64,000 nt of DNA from Paraconiothyrium sp. Pb-2020 (Eukaryota; Ascomycota; Dothideomycetes; Pleosporales; Didymosphaeriaceae), in assembly GCA_022419385.1 (NCBI GenBank), contig JAJUBI010000006.1, forward strand, positions 3,968,001-4,032,000, given 5' to 3'. The notes beneath the pieces were generated by a model that made no database searches, was not told where the DNA came from, and saw only the letters and a list, made by a program, of their open reading frames with translations. How positions within the stretch are numbered: the stretch's first letter is position 1; every line of letters starts with the position of its first letter. Shown here one piece after another: positions 49,243 through 60,407 of the stretch. The position numbers and the translations under genes were made by a program.

Positions 49243-49402
49243 CGGACGCGCTAGGATTCGAACCTAGGTCTCTCACAGCCTCCAGCGCCTATGCTACGCT
49301 GTGCATCTCGACACCGGATCACTGAAGCGCAGGCCTCACAGGGTATTGCTCAGGACCGATGAGAAGGCGTGATGTGAGTGCTTACCACTAGGCTACGCAT
49401 CC
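49243..49402 (-). tRNA. tRNA-like gene with ~88-nt intron (possible Val-CAC)
   Basis: Minus strand: acceptor GGATGCG pairs with CGCGTCC, an A-box-like GCCTAGTGGTAAG follows, and the anticodon stem CTCAC pairs with GTGAG but is split by a long insert. The B-box GGTTCGAATCC is perfect and sits in a CTAGG/CCTAG T-stem. A TTTT run follows 15 nt downstream. The loop after CTCAC reads ATCACG, compatible with anticodon CAC. Isotype is uncertain. Confidence 0.6.
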
Positions 49403-49616
49403 TGTAAATTCTTCCCGTTCTCTTGTATTGAGATGATGAGTATAAGAGTGTTATTCCAAGATAAATGGAATGGCGGTGTGGAGGGCGAGGATGCTGGACA
49501 AGTATGTAGTACATTAGTCCGGTATCGATCTAACGTCTCTCTGATGATCTCTAACGTGACAATAGACAGTAAGTATGGACTTCATGCGCATCATAAATTT
49601 GAGAAACAAAAACAAT

Positions 49617-49738
49617 CGGACGCACTGGGATTTGGACCCAGGTCTCCATAGAGCCGCACACTCAGCTTCCCGCACCACAGGTGTGACCGACCTAGTGGAA
49701 CATTGGGCGTGAACGCCTTACCGGTAGGCCATGCGTTC
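49617..49738 (-). tRNA. Degenerate tRNA-like unit
   Basis: Acceptor GAACGCA pairs with TGCGTCC with one mismatch; A-box-like GGCCTACCGGTAAGG; B-box altered to GGTCCAAATCC in a CTGGG/CCCAG stem; the anticodon stem (TTCAC) no longer pairs well. A TTTTT run lies just downstream. Looks like a decayed copy of the neighbouring units. Confidence 0.5.
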
Positions 49739-49918
49739 GACAATGTGTTAGATGACGAAGCTACTGACTGAGGTATCAATAACGTGGTTCAAAGTATAGT
49801 GGAGTCATGTGGTGTTGTTGTTTTCGTTCTCGCGGGTTTCCGGCGCGTGCATACGCGCAGCTCGGCCAAACACTGAACAGAGGTGAAAGACAGAGGAGGC
49901 ATAAAAAGATAAAAACTC

Positions 49919-50058
49919 TGGACGTGCGAGGATTCGAACCTCGGTCTCTCACATCACCTTCGAGTGCGAATGACGGCGTTCGCTTGACGGCTGAACGAAG
50001 ATGACGCCCGACGGCTAGGGTCATAGTGTGTGAGCGCCTTACCACTAGCCACACGTCC
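49919..50058 (-). tRNA. tRNA-like gene with ~68-nt insert
   Basis: Perfect 7-bp acceptor stem (GGACGTG/CACGTCC), A-box TGGCTAGTGGTAAGG, anticodon stem CTCAC/GTGAG split by a long insert, T-arm CGAGG-TTCGAAT-CCTCG with a perfect B-box, and TTTTT terminator immediately downstream. The insert starts ACACTATG, so the anticodon is unclear. Confidence 0.6.
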
Positions 50059-50255
50059 TCTATGCTTCAATAGAATGGTGTTGAGGCCTAGGATATATGT
50101 ACGTGGTGAAAGTGAAAGTGAGTATGTGTTCGTGAAGGTGAAAAGTAGCATCACGGAGGAAGGCGCGGACATAGACGAAGGCGTGCTTATAGAATAGATT
50201 TGTGAAATAGGGAGTGTAACAAAGTATCTGAACCTTCTGAAGGTCTTGTTACTTT

Positions 50256-50921
50256 AGTAATCCAGAGGGACTGTGATATGAGCAGACGCAGAGGGACTGT
50301 AAGTAGTCCAGAGGGACTATGAACAGGCCAAAGGGCTTGTAATGTGAGCAGTCTAGAAGAACTGTAAGCAGTCTAGAGGGACTGTAATGTAAGTAGCCCA
50401 GGGGACTATAAGCAGTCCAGGGGAACTGTAAGCAGTCCGAGGAACTATAAGTAGTTCAGAGGACTGTAAGTAGTTCAGAGGAACTATGAGCAGTCTAGAG
50501 GGACTATGATAGTCCAGGGGAACTGTAAGCAGTCTAGAGGAACTGTGAGTAGTCAGAGGAACTATAAACAGTCCAGAGGAACTGTAAGCAGTCCAGAGGA
50601 ACTGTAAGTAGTCTAGAGGGACTATGAATAGGCCAAAGGGCTTGTGATGTAAGTAGTCTAGGGGACTGCAGTCCAGGGGAACTGTGAGCAGTCTAGAGGG
50701 ACTATAACAGGCCAATGGGCTTGTAATGTAAGTAGTCCAGGGGGACTGTAAGTAGTCTAGGGGAACTGTACAGCAGTCCAGAGGAACTGTGAGCAGTCCA
50801 GAGGAACTGTGAGCAGTCCAGAGAACTGTGAGCAGTCCAGAGGGAATATGAACAGGCCATGGGCCTGTGGTGTTAGCATCCAGAGGGACTGTAAGGTGAG
50901 CAGCCCAGAGGGACTGCAAAC
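50256..50921. repeat. Minisatellite, ~20-bp unit, about 30 degenerate copies
   Basis: Tandem units of the form AGCAGTCCAGAGGAACTGTA, varying from 18 to 21 bp, interrupted by GGCCAAAGGGCTTGT variants. The open minus frame through it (VPLD/TVPLDCLQ-like peptides) is a by-product of the repeat. Confidence 0.92.
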
Positions 50922-51134
50922 CTAGGACAGGACCTTGCCCTCTTCAATTTTCTTAATAATCCAGGTATGGGCCATTGTGAATCTCTCCGAGACGTCTTTT
51001 AATGCTTCATAGAACTCTGTCCCCTTATCACAAACTTCGCCAAGCATGGATTCAAGGCCGTATCTTCTCATCCTGCCAGTCCATATGTCTGACAGCCCCC
51101 TGGACATATTCGGTGTATGCTTCTCGGTGCTCGG
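50922..51134 (-). other. Open extension beyond the stop of the coiled-coil gene
   Basis: After the TAG at 51135-51137 the same frame stays open for 70 codons to a TAG at 50922. The translation (MLGEVCDKGTEFYEALKDVS, ERFTMAHTWIIKKIEEGKVL) is helical and coding-like, and ends exactly where the minisatellite begins. Confidence 0.45.
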
Positions 51135-53323
51135 CTATAGTTTGCTGCTGTCGCTGATCGCAGTCTCTAGTCGACGGTCGAGCTCGGAGTTCTGTCGCTT
51201 GAGCTCGGCTAATTGTGTCTCAAAGTCGTTCCGTGACGATTGACTCGAATTCCGCAGGTCCTGGATGGTCTGTGCTGCGGTTTCCAAGCGCCCGTCAGAT
51301 ATAGAGAGCTGCCTATGGAGTCCATTCTTTTCGGTTTGAAGCTGAGTAATTTCATGCTTAGTAGCAGCGAGTGAGTGCTGAATGTTTGACTCGCGAGCTC
51401 GGAGCTCGTTGGCGGCGGCTTCTGAGGACTTGAGCTTTTCGCCCATTGCTTGAAGCTGATTTGATGTGTTTGCCGACACTTCTTCAAGTTTTCCGTGCGC
51501 ATCGACGGCATTGTCCTGTAGTCGGCGTAGCGTCTGCTCTGAGGAGGCGAACCTGCGCCTCAATTCGGCCATGTCATTCTCAGCCTGGGCCTTCTCCTGT
51601 TGAAACCTCTTTGTAGTCTCATCAGAGTCTACGAGTCTACGCTTGGTCTCGTCAAGTCTGCTCTGAATTTGGAAGACGGATTGTTCGGCCGCGTTCTTGC
51701 CCGCCTGTAGATGGCAAATCTTTTCGGTTGAACTCCTGTCGGCCTCTTGCGCTGCTAGTGTGATGCTCTTGGTCTGCGTTCGAGCTTCCCCTAGTTCTTG
51801 CTGACATGTCTCCAGGTCCTTTCGGTACTTGTGCTCGCTTGCTTGTAGGCCCGCGACTTGGGTCTGAGCTTCCTCGAGGCGCTGTCGACAATGATCTAAA
51901 TGTGTCTGGGCCTGTGCCAACTCTCCGGTCTTTGAGCTGATCCCCGATAGTGTGGCTTTCTCCTGCCCCCAGCGTTCCAAGTCCTTGTCATTGTTCTGGG
52001 TAATGGTTTTGGATGCTTGTTCCAGGTTCCTGATCTGCATCAACAGTTCCTCGTTTCGCTGCTCAGCGTCACGGTGACGAGAGGTGATGTCAATGACATG
52101 CTGATTGAATCTGATGTTATCTTGATGCAGGCTCTGCATTTCAGTGGTCAAGGCGCCCTTCTCGCGTACCAAATATGACTTTTCATTGTCTAGATCTCGG
52201 ACTCGGGCGTTGAGCTTTGCCTCCTCGCGGCTCCAGAGCGGAAGAAACTGGTCATATTTCTGTGCTTTAGGGACAACATCATTGTTCATTGCCGTGAGCT
52301 TCTCCTGTATGGTGGAAACTTCGGTTTGCCATCTGGTCTTTTCGCGCTGCTGGAATGCGCTTCGGTCATGGACTTCCTGTAGGAGTCTGGTGACGTGCGC
52401 GTCGGAGGCTGCCGTTTCACGCTGCTGGGATGCGCTTCGGTCATGGACTTCCTGCTGGAGTCTGCTGATATGCGCGTCGGAGGCTGCCTTTTCACGCTCG
52501 CGAGATGCACTTCGGTCTTTGGCCTCTCTATTCAGATCCTGAATATGCTTCTGAAGCTCCATCCGCCGGTCGTCCCAAGCCTTGGTCTGGTTGCAGAGAT
52601 CTTCATGCTGGTTTCCGGAGGTCTTCTGTAGCTGCTTGAGCTGTTCATCTAGACCATTCCTGTGCCCCGAGACGGTGGTAATGCGTTCCCTAAGGCTAGC
52701 TATCTCTACCTCCTTTACGAGCAACTCATTTTGCAACCCCTTCAGTTGCTTTCTGTTGTGCTGAGCCATGGTATCCTTTTGGTGCTGCAGCTGATGGTGT
52801 TCTCTACGGAGTGATCCATGATCGATGGAGAGGCTTTCCCATTTATTCTGGAGGTTCGCGAGATTCTCGTTCGCCAGAGCTAGTTCATGCTCGGTCTTCT
52901 GTTTTGCCTCATCCAGTGTGGCCAGGTTCTCGTCTAGCTGCCGCAACTCCACATCGAGTTCGCGGTCGGATTTGAGCTTTCCTGCATCTTTTTAGTGTTG
53001 CCAGACATAACTCGGAGAGCCTTACGTGTGTTCTGTCTGGCCAGTGATGAGTGCTCCTGACAGAACTTGACGAGCTTCTGATGCTGCTCCTCCTTTCCAG
53101 GCTGCTCATCAACCTTTCGCTGCAGACGCTGCAATTCTTGCTCGATTTCGTCGTCGTCGTCGCTACTCTCACTGAGCTCCGCGGACGTGCCGGGGTCCTG
53201 GGATGGGGGCATGCCCCTCTGGGGTTCGAATGGATTAGGACATTCTCTGGTTGACGATATATAGAGTAATTCTGTAGTTGAACGGTTGATGGAGTGTTGT
53301 ATTGCCCCCGGATCATTCGCCAT
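51135..53323 (-). CDS. Long coiled-coil protein
   Basis: Exons (minus) 53323-53026 and 52981-51135 (44-bp intron) give 714 aa. The N-terminus is short and acidic (SESSDDDDEIEQEL). Almost everything after residue ~60 is heptad coiled coil (ELRQLDENLATLDEAKQKTE, QLQHQKDTMAQHNRK, LEEAQTQVAGLQASEHKY). A 24-28-residue charged unit is repeated about three times (DRSASREREKAASDAHISRL, DRSASQQRETAASDAHVTRL, DRSAFQQREK). No motor, SMC head, GRIP or membrane segment is seen, so partner and location are unknown. The ATG at 53323 directly follows a (CAA)n tract; the frame is open further up (to an ATG at 53470), which would add a poly-Thr start. The stop at 51135 may be recent. Confidence 0.72.
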
Positions 53324-53324
53324 G

Positions 53325-53325
53325 G

Positions 53326-53383
<58 letters not shown>
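53325..53383 (-). repeat. (CAA)n / (GTT)n tract abutting the start codon
   Basis: About 20 perfect trinucleotides lie one base upstream of the ATG of the coiled-coil gene. Confidence 0.97.
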
Positions 53384-53797
53384 ATGAAGAATTGAGGGCG
53401 AGTGCTGCGATATCTTCCCACTCTTCGTGGACCGAGCCATGCCGTTGGGACGAAGGTGAGGAAGGAGCACCTGGGACCACCGCCATCACCACCACCGGCG
53501 CACTGGGAAACGCCATATGCACCGAAGAGATCAAGAGCTATACAGACTGACAAATCACAGACCGAGCGCACTGCAACACGACCTTACGTCTACTGGGGAT
53601 ATATTAAATTTTGTACTTTGCATGCGCCCACCGAACAACGTCCCGGCAGTGCGCAACAGTCTAGGGGAATCGCATCGCTACCAAGTCTCATTCCTAGCAT
53701 CACGCCACGTAACCCATGCTGACTGTTTGTCTAACCGTACCCAAAAGCCTCATATTCATGGACAAAACACGCGTGGCAACTTCTACTTTACAACGCT
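53384..53797. other. Intergenic region
   Basis: Upstream region of the coiled-coil gene and 3' flank of the ATP-citrate lyase subunit gene; nothing else seen. Confidence 0.5.
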
Positions 53798-55710
53798 CTA
53801 ACCAGAGAACTCCGGGATCTCGGAGGTCTTGCCCGGGACGAGCGCAAGAGGCACAATACCTGAGACGTGCATCTCGGGGCCGTACACGTGCATGTTGAGG
53901 CCGAGCTCCTGGCCGACGCTCTTGATGTTCTTGAGACCCTCCTGGTAGTTGGGACCGGCACGACGGATCCAGATCTGGACGTTGTGCTCAATGAGAAGGG
54001 GTGAGACTTCCCTGAGGGCGCGGATGACACCCTTGAAGGTGGAGGCGACGTTGGTGAAGTTGGCAATACCTCCACCGATGAAGAGGACCTTGCCGTCCTT
54101 GTGCTGAGGAGCACGGAGCATGAGGTCGAGGACAGTGCGGGCGTAGTGGAAGGTCTGGGTCTCGGTGGGGGCACCAGAGTACTCGCCGTAGTTGGCAAGC
54201 TCACTGGCGAAACCAGCAGAGGCGATGGCGTCGGCGTAGACGACGGAGGCACCACCACCAGCAACGAGGGTCCATACACGACCGCTGCCGTTGAGGATGG
54301 TGAGCTTAAGGGACGCACCAGTCTTCGCGTCCATCTCAGCAATGTAAGCCTCCTCCTTGCTCATCTCACGACCGAAAGGAGCAGGGAACTCAAGAGGAGG
54401 GCCGACATCGATGGTAGTCTTGCCCTCCTTCGCAGGAGCAGCTGGTATGCCGAGAGCAGAAGCACTGCGGGCGACAGCCCACTTCGCACCGCACTCGAAC
54501 TCGGCAGTCTGATCGATCTTGCCAGCAAGATCCAAGAAGTGGACCTCAGCAGAGGTGGCATCGGCGTTGGGGATGACTACCAAGGGGTTGATCTCGAGGT
54601 ATCTGCGTTGGGTTAGCGTTGATATTCGGGATGTGGAGGCAGAGAGGGTGAACCCACGTGAACTGGCAGTCGACGTAGACGGCGTATAACCTGGAGATGA
54701 AGTCGACGAGAACGTTGTGGACGCCCTTGGGGACCTTGCTCAGCAGGGTGCTGGCGATGGTCTCGTTGGACGGGTAGTTCTTGAGGTCGACGGGGATGAG
54801 AAGCTTCTCAGCCTTCTCGTCGACATCACCGACATCAACACCACCCTCGTGGGTGAAGAGGATCCAGTCACCCTAGATCGGGGTGTTAGCGTATGGATCG
54901 GGATGTGATTGGTAAGGAGTGCAGTAGCCGAGCGCCAGACTAGAGCCGCAAGATTGGAGTGAAATGAGGCGACAGAAACGGCAGGCGCGCGCGCCAATTC
55001 CGCTGAATTTGGACTGTCACATGCTTGAAAAGCGGACTTTGCGTCGCAGTGTGGAAGGCGTGTGCTCGCGGAGTGGGCCAGGATATCTTTTCCCTTCGCC
55101 CGAGCGGCCGTTTAACAAAACGAAGCCCGCCCGCGTATCGCGTCTGCACGCCTCGCACTGCACTGCAGTTGCAAAACCGTTTCGTGCCAATTTTTCCACT
55201 TTTCTCCGCGGCCCAATCTCGACTGCGCTCCCACGATGCGCTCGCACACGGAACGGGAATTGCACATACCTCTCGCACCGAGTTGATGTTGATGTAGTAC
55301 TCTGTGTTTTGCGGGTGAGGAACGAATGGCTCGACCAAGAATTGCCTCAGGACACCATCGACAGTCTCGACCCGCTGGACCTTGCCGGCCCTCTCCTCGA
55401 TCCACGCGCGGGCCTCAGCCCAGGTCTTGTTCAGCGCCAACAGACCGCTCTTGCCTCGCCTCTTGATCAACTGATCCGGCTTCGCAACGAACTTTGCTCC
55501 CGGAGCCAGCAGCCACGGATAGGTGGCTTCGGCCTGGTCGAGCACGCCATTGACGTCGGCATCAGCAGCGAAGTGCAGCGATGCGAGCTTCGAGGGCGGG
55601 TTGTGTGTGGCAGAAGGAGGGAGCGGCGTCGGCTTGATCACCGGGGCACGGGTGAGGTGGTAGTTGATGATGGCTTTGCCGTCGGCCTCGAGGATCGATT
55701 TGGCAGACAT
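53798..55710 (-). CDS. ACL2: ATP-citrate synthase (lyase) small subunit, ATP-grasp/citrate-binding
   Basis: Exons (minus) 55710-55270, 54872-54658 and 54602-53798 give 486 aa, the usual length of the fungal small subunit. With the large subunit it makes cytosolic acetyl-CoA and oxaloacetate from citrate, CoA and ATP for lipid synthesis and protein acetylation. The start MSAKSILEADGKAIINYHL, the ATP-grasp region (AKPDQLIKRRGKSGLLALN, GDWILFTHEGGVDVGDV, TYLEINPLVV) and the citrate-binding part (LVAGGGASVVYADAI, GEYSGAPTETQTFHYART, FIGGGIANFTNVA) are all intact. Intron 1 is 397 bp, far longer than the others. It is divergent from the large-subunit gene, an arrangement known from many ascomycetes. 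Confidence 0.95.
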
Positions 55711-56821
55711 GGTGGTGAAGAGGAGGGATGGAGCTGTAGCTGAGTGAGTGCTGACTCCTAAGCAAAAGCGGGCGTGCAGTCAAAAGAGGGACGAGTGGTT
55801 TATCGACGGGGCAGCCAGGGCTGGCGTCTAACAAATTTCGCAGAGCGTCGTAGCCCGACTCCGCCCCGGTAATATCCTCGCTGGGTTTTATCGAAAGGCG
55901 CCGGCCCAACTCAATCGGACAGCTAAGAGGACGACCCAGGAAAAAAACAACGCTGATACGGGATCTGCTGGGACGTACCTTATCGGTTGAGCAGCAGCAG
56001 ACTGGGTCCTGGCGATAAAGAAGCGGCTCTGACGCAGTAAGGAGGCAGAACAGCAGCAATTGAGGACGTGGGGAACGGCGGTCTGTATGTTTTTTGCGTG
56101 TTGAGCGTCGGCGCCAGGTTGGGGAGGGCCGTGCAGGAATCGGCGGTGCGGGTCCTCGGCAGCCAACCAGGGGCACGCTAGCGACAGGGGTCTCGGAGTT
56201 GGACAGCGCCCCTCGCAGCCTGCGAAGACTGCTGCGAGCGCCATTGCGAGCCCCGGGACCCCGTACCGCGTTGGATTTTGGGCATTGCCAGACTCGACAA
56301 GCGCCACGGCTGCCGCCACGGCCTCTTTCCAACATCGTGCGATGGGTATTACTGGAGTTGGCGGAGTCGGCTCCCCGTTCACCGCTGTCGGGATGCGGCC
56401 AAAGCGCGCCAGCTCGGCCATACCCCAACAAATCCAGCAGCAAGCGCAGGGACCTCAACGCCGACCACGCTGGACCGCCCAATTCTTCGGGAAGCATCAC
56501 CACAGTCTTTCTTCCCACCATCCCCTCCATCCCGCCTTCGTCAGCTTCTGCTTTTCCAGTTCCTGGCGCAACAATCAATAAGGTGAGCCGCCCCCCTAGC
56601 GGTCCCTCTCCGTCCTGCCCTCCGTGCCTCATCTCGCGTGTGCTCCTGCCCCAGCTGCGCCGCTATTTTTTTCTGCCATCTCGTCTCATTCCTCTCCCTG
56701 TCAGCAAAGGCACCCCACCCAGCCGTCGAGATTATTATCAATTGTACAATACTGACAGTCTCCCCGCACACAGGCTCTTTCCTCTGCCGATTGACTGCCT
56801 TCTCCAACCACTGCGCCCAAC
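55711..56821. promoter_or_regulatory. Bidirectional ATP-citrate lyase promoter region
   Basis: 1.1 kb separates the two start codons. Several open frames cross it, but none with a domain. Coordinate expression of the subunits from here is inferred from the arrangement. Confidence 0.6.
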
Positions 56822-59050
56822 ATGCCCTCCGTCGCGCCTGTCAACGGGGCCACCCCCAGCCAGGCGGCTACCTCGTCGGACAGCCTCTCTGCCAACGATA
56901 ACATCCGCCGTTTCGCTGCTCCCTCGCGGCCAATGAGCCCGCCCGCCTCGCACACTCTCTTCCACCCGAAGACACGATGCTTCGTCTAGTAAGGCTCCAG
57001 AAGCTCAACACCGCAAAAAGGCGGTCAGGAGGGGCTATGCGACTAACAGAGCAACAGCGGACTCCAGCCCCGTGCCGTTCAGGGCATGCTCGACTTCGAC
57101 TTCATCTGCAAGCGCAAGACCCCCTCCGTGGCCGGTATCATCTACACCTTCGGTGGTCAGTTCGTCAGCAAGATGTGCGTTAGCCCACAGATACTTCGCG
57201 AATTGGGATCGGAATGCTAATATTCATGAAGGTACTGGGGAACCAGCGAGACCCTCCTGCCCGTCTACCAGGATGTCGGCAAGGCAATGGCCAAGCACAA
57301 CGACGTTGACACCGTTGTCAACTTCGCTTCCTCCCGATCCGTATACCAGTCCACCATGGAATTGATGGAGTACCCCCAGATCAAGTCCATCGCCATCATT
57401 GCTGAGGGTGTCCCAGAGCGAGTAAGTTCTTGACGTTTACCAGCTTCTGAACGGAAATTGACAATTGTAGCGTGCCCGAGAAATCCTGTACGTTGCCAAG
57501 CAGAAGGGTGTCACCATCATCGGCCCCGCCACGGTCGGTGGTATCAAGCCCGGATCTTTCAAGATCGGTAACACTGGTGGTATGATGGACAACATTGTTG
57601 CTTCCAAGCTGTACCGCCCTGGATCCGTTTCCTACGTCTCCAAGTCCGGTGGTATGTCAAACGAGCTGAACAACATCATTGCGAACACCACCGACGGTGT
57701 TTTGGAGGGTGTTGCCATTGGTGGTGACAGGTACCCCGGTACCACCTTCATTGACCACGTCCTCCGTTACCAGGCCGACCCCGACTGCAAGCTCATTGTG
57801 CTGCTTGGTGAGGTCGGTGGTGTTGAGGAGTACCGTGTGATCGAGGCTGTGAAGTCTGGCCAGATCACCAAGCCCATTGTTGCATGGGCCATTGGTACCG
57901 TCGCCGGTATGCTCAAGACCGAGGTCCAGTTCGGTCACGCTGGTTCGTTCGCAAACTCTCAGCTCGAGACTGCGGCCACCAAGAACAAGACCATGAGGGA
58001 GGGTGGCATCTACGTGCCGGAGACTTTCGAAGATCTCCCCCAGACTCTCGCTCAGGTTTACCAGAAGCTCGTCAAGGAGGGCACCATTAAGCCCAAGCCA
58101 GAGGTTGCCGTTCCCAAGATCCCCATTGACTACTCATGGGCTCAGGAACTTGGCCTTATCCGAAAGCCCGCTGCTTTCATCTCTACCATCTCCGACGACC
58201 GTGGTCAGGAGCTTCTCTACGCTGGTATGCCCATCTCCGATGTTTTCAAGGAGAACATTGGCATTGGTGGTGTCATGTCGCTGCTTTGGTTCCGTCGCCG
58301 CCTGCCCGACTACGCCAGCCGCTTCTTGGAGATGGTCCTCATGTTGACTGCCGACCACGGTCCCGCCGTCTCCGGTGCCATGAACACCATCATCACCACC
58401 CGTGCTGGCAAGGACCTCATCAGCGCGTTGGTCTCTGGTCTTTTGACCATTGGTTCTCGTTTCGGTGGTGCCCTTGACGGTGCCGCTGATGAGTTCACCA
58501 GGGCTTTCGACAAGGGTCTTAGCCCCCGTGACTTTGTCGACACCATGAGGAAGGAGAACAAGCTCAGTAAGTCACTTTATGACTGTACGGAGTCCGTTGC
58601 TAACCAGGTCTAGTTCCCGGTATCGGTCACAGGATCAAGTCGAGGAACAACCCCGATCTTCGTGTCGAGCTCGTCAAGGAGTTCGTCAAGAAGAACTTCC
58701 CTAGCACCAAGTTGCTCGACTATGCTCTTGCCGTCGAGACCGTCACTACGTCCAAGAAGGACAACCTTATCCTCAACGTTGACGGTTGCATTGCTGTCTG
58801 CTTCGTTGACCTCATGCGCAACTGCGGTGCTTTCTCCTCGGAAGAGGCTGAGGACTACCTTCGCATGGGCGTTCTTAACGGTCTCTTCGTGCTTGGTCGC
58901 AGCATTGGTCTTATTGCTCACTTCCTCGACCAGAAGAGGCTCAGGACTGGTCTCTACAGGCATCCTTGGGACGACATCACCTACCTCCTACCCTCCCTTC
59001 AGCAGGGCGGCGCACCGGGCGCTGAGGGTCGTGTTGAGGTTAGCTTGTAA
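56822..59050 (+). CDS. ACL1: ATP-citrate synthase (lyase) large subunit
   Basis: Five exons (56822-56988, 57058-57174, 57232-57421, 57471-58566, 58614-59050) give 668 aa. It carries the CoA-binding and succinyl-CoA-synthetase-like part (KRKTPSVAGIIYTFGGQFVS, IIGPATVGGIKPGSFKIGN, SKSGGMSNELNNII), the catalytic phospho-histidine loop (His314 in QFGHAGSFANSQ) and the C-terminal citrate-synthase-like lyase domain (LTADHGPAVSGAMNT, GSRFGGALDGAADEF, IPGIGHRIKSRNNPD, HPWDDITYLLP). Length and motifs match the fungal subunit. Exon 1 encodes a Ser/Pro-rich start before ASHTLFHPKTRCFVYGLQ. Codon choice is strongly C-rich at third positions, as expected of a highly expressed gene. Confidence 0.95.
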
Positions 59051-60407
59051 TTGTTGTATAAGGGAAAAGGGAAGGATATATCAACGTGGCTTTACGCTTT
59101 TAGACGCGCAGTTGGCGTGCTTGTGGTAGAAAAAACAAGCCGCCGCTGCTATGACTTGTGTCGCAATAGGTCCTTAGGTTGGGACGGAGTTCCAACAGGC
59201 CTTGCGGTTGGCTCGGGACAGTGTTGGTCGCCTTTGCCAATCTGCTCGGCCAATTGACGTACGAATTTAATAACCTGCTTAAAAATTGCAAACATCTCAA
59301 CAATCCCCTTTTCACGAGACAACTTCTAGCTACTATCACCTTCGCGACATGATCTATTTTGCGACACGGCTTTTTGGTTAACGTTCGTGTTCCCGTGGTT
59401 GAGCTTCGGACCGTACCAGAGTTGGATATTACCGGGCGTCTACCACGCTACGGGTTTGCATTGAAGAGGCTTAGCGTCCGCTTATCTTACACATCCATTC
59501 TCACGGTATAGCATTCTGCTTCCTCAGCAAGCGAGACGATTTTACATTCCATCCCACCTGGACATGCAAGGACGAGCCAAAGGGAACGGAAAGGACGTCG
59601 GCACCGGTGGTACTGACCTTAGTGCGAGATATGGCCCCGGAAAACGCGGCATCGGCTTGAGGCTTATCGGAGGCCGACAAGGGAGTTTCCAGGGTCAGGT
59701 ACGAGGTTGTGACGGAGCATGACTGCCGCGCCGCAGGCGTATGTCACATGCCACCTGCGCAAGGCTGCTGATGTATGATGTGAAGGTGTAAGACGAGGCT
59801 AGGCAAAAATGGAATGGCGCTGATAAGACACGCCTGGGGGAAACGGTGAGGGCAGGCAGCTGAGGTATTCAGATTGGGCTGCCGTTGACGACCGGTGAGT
59901 ACACTGCATAGTACTTCAAGTCACCTTACGGTGTCATCGCGCTTGAAGCTGATGGCGAAAAGAAAAGCAGTAACGTGCGACAAGACGTGGAAGACTGCGG
60001 ATGTGGCTCAAGACGGTCACGGAATGGTACCAGTCTTTGTTGCAAACAGAACCCGTACCTGCGATGGTGTGCTTTTTCACCACCAATCCCCAACTGCGCG
60101 TTCACTGCCTAGAACGCCCCCAACCAATCATCAGCTCGAACTCTCGCTAGGATGCCCGGAGCTGCAGCTACCCCGCTACAAAGCCCAAAGGAAGCTCTGG
60201 GGAGCTCCAACTACAAGCTCCATGATAAGCCAGTGACGAGCGTGGTAGCGATTCGTGCCTGGCCCAGCATGCATATGGAATGGTCGCATGCAGCGCCTCA
60301 GCATAGCTAGCAATAAGTATGCGCTGACGTCCGGTGTGGTGCTGTCCAGCCTCGCGCTTCTGCCATCCTCCGACGATTGAGCTCCAGCTCAGCTTCTGGT
60401 GGTCGTC
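59051..60407. other. Intergenic region
   Basis: 1.36 kb with no supported gene; left end is the 3' UTR of the large subunit gene, right end the promoter of the next gene. Confidence 0.5.

Larger units (their letters stand above)
49143..50255. other. Region of clustered tRNA-like units
   Basis: Between the symporter and the minisatellite; contains three tRNA-like units on the minus strand (listed below) and no protein gene. Confidence 0.6.

Noticed and set aside
50353..50919. 188-codon minus frame with VPLD/TVPLDCLQ peptides
   Set aside because: Direct translation of the minisatellite; composition is dictated by the repeat.
53302..53550. Plus-strand frame with poly-Leu
   Set aside because: Translation of the (GTT)n tract opposite the coiled-coil gene start.
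55562..56632. 356-codon minus frame across the ATP-citrate lyase promoter
   Set aside because: Overlaps the true first exon in another frame and has no domain; a GC-rich chance frame.
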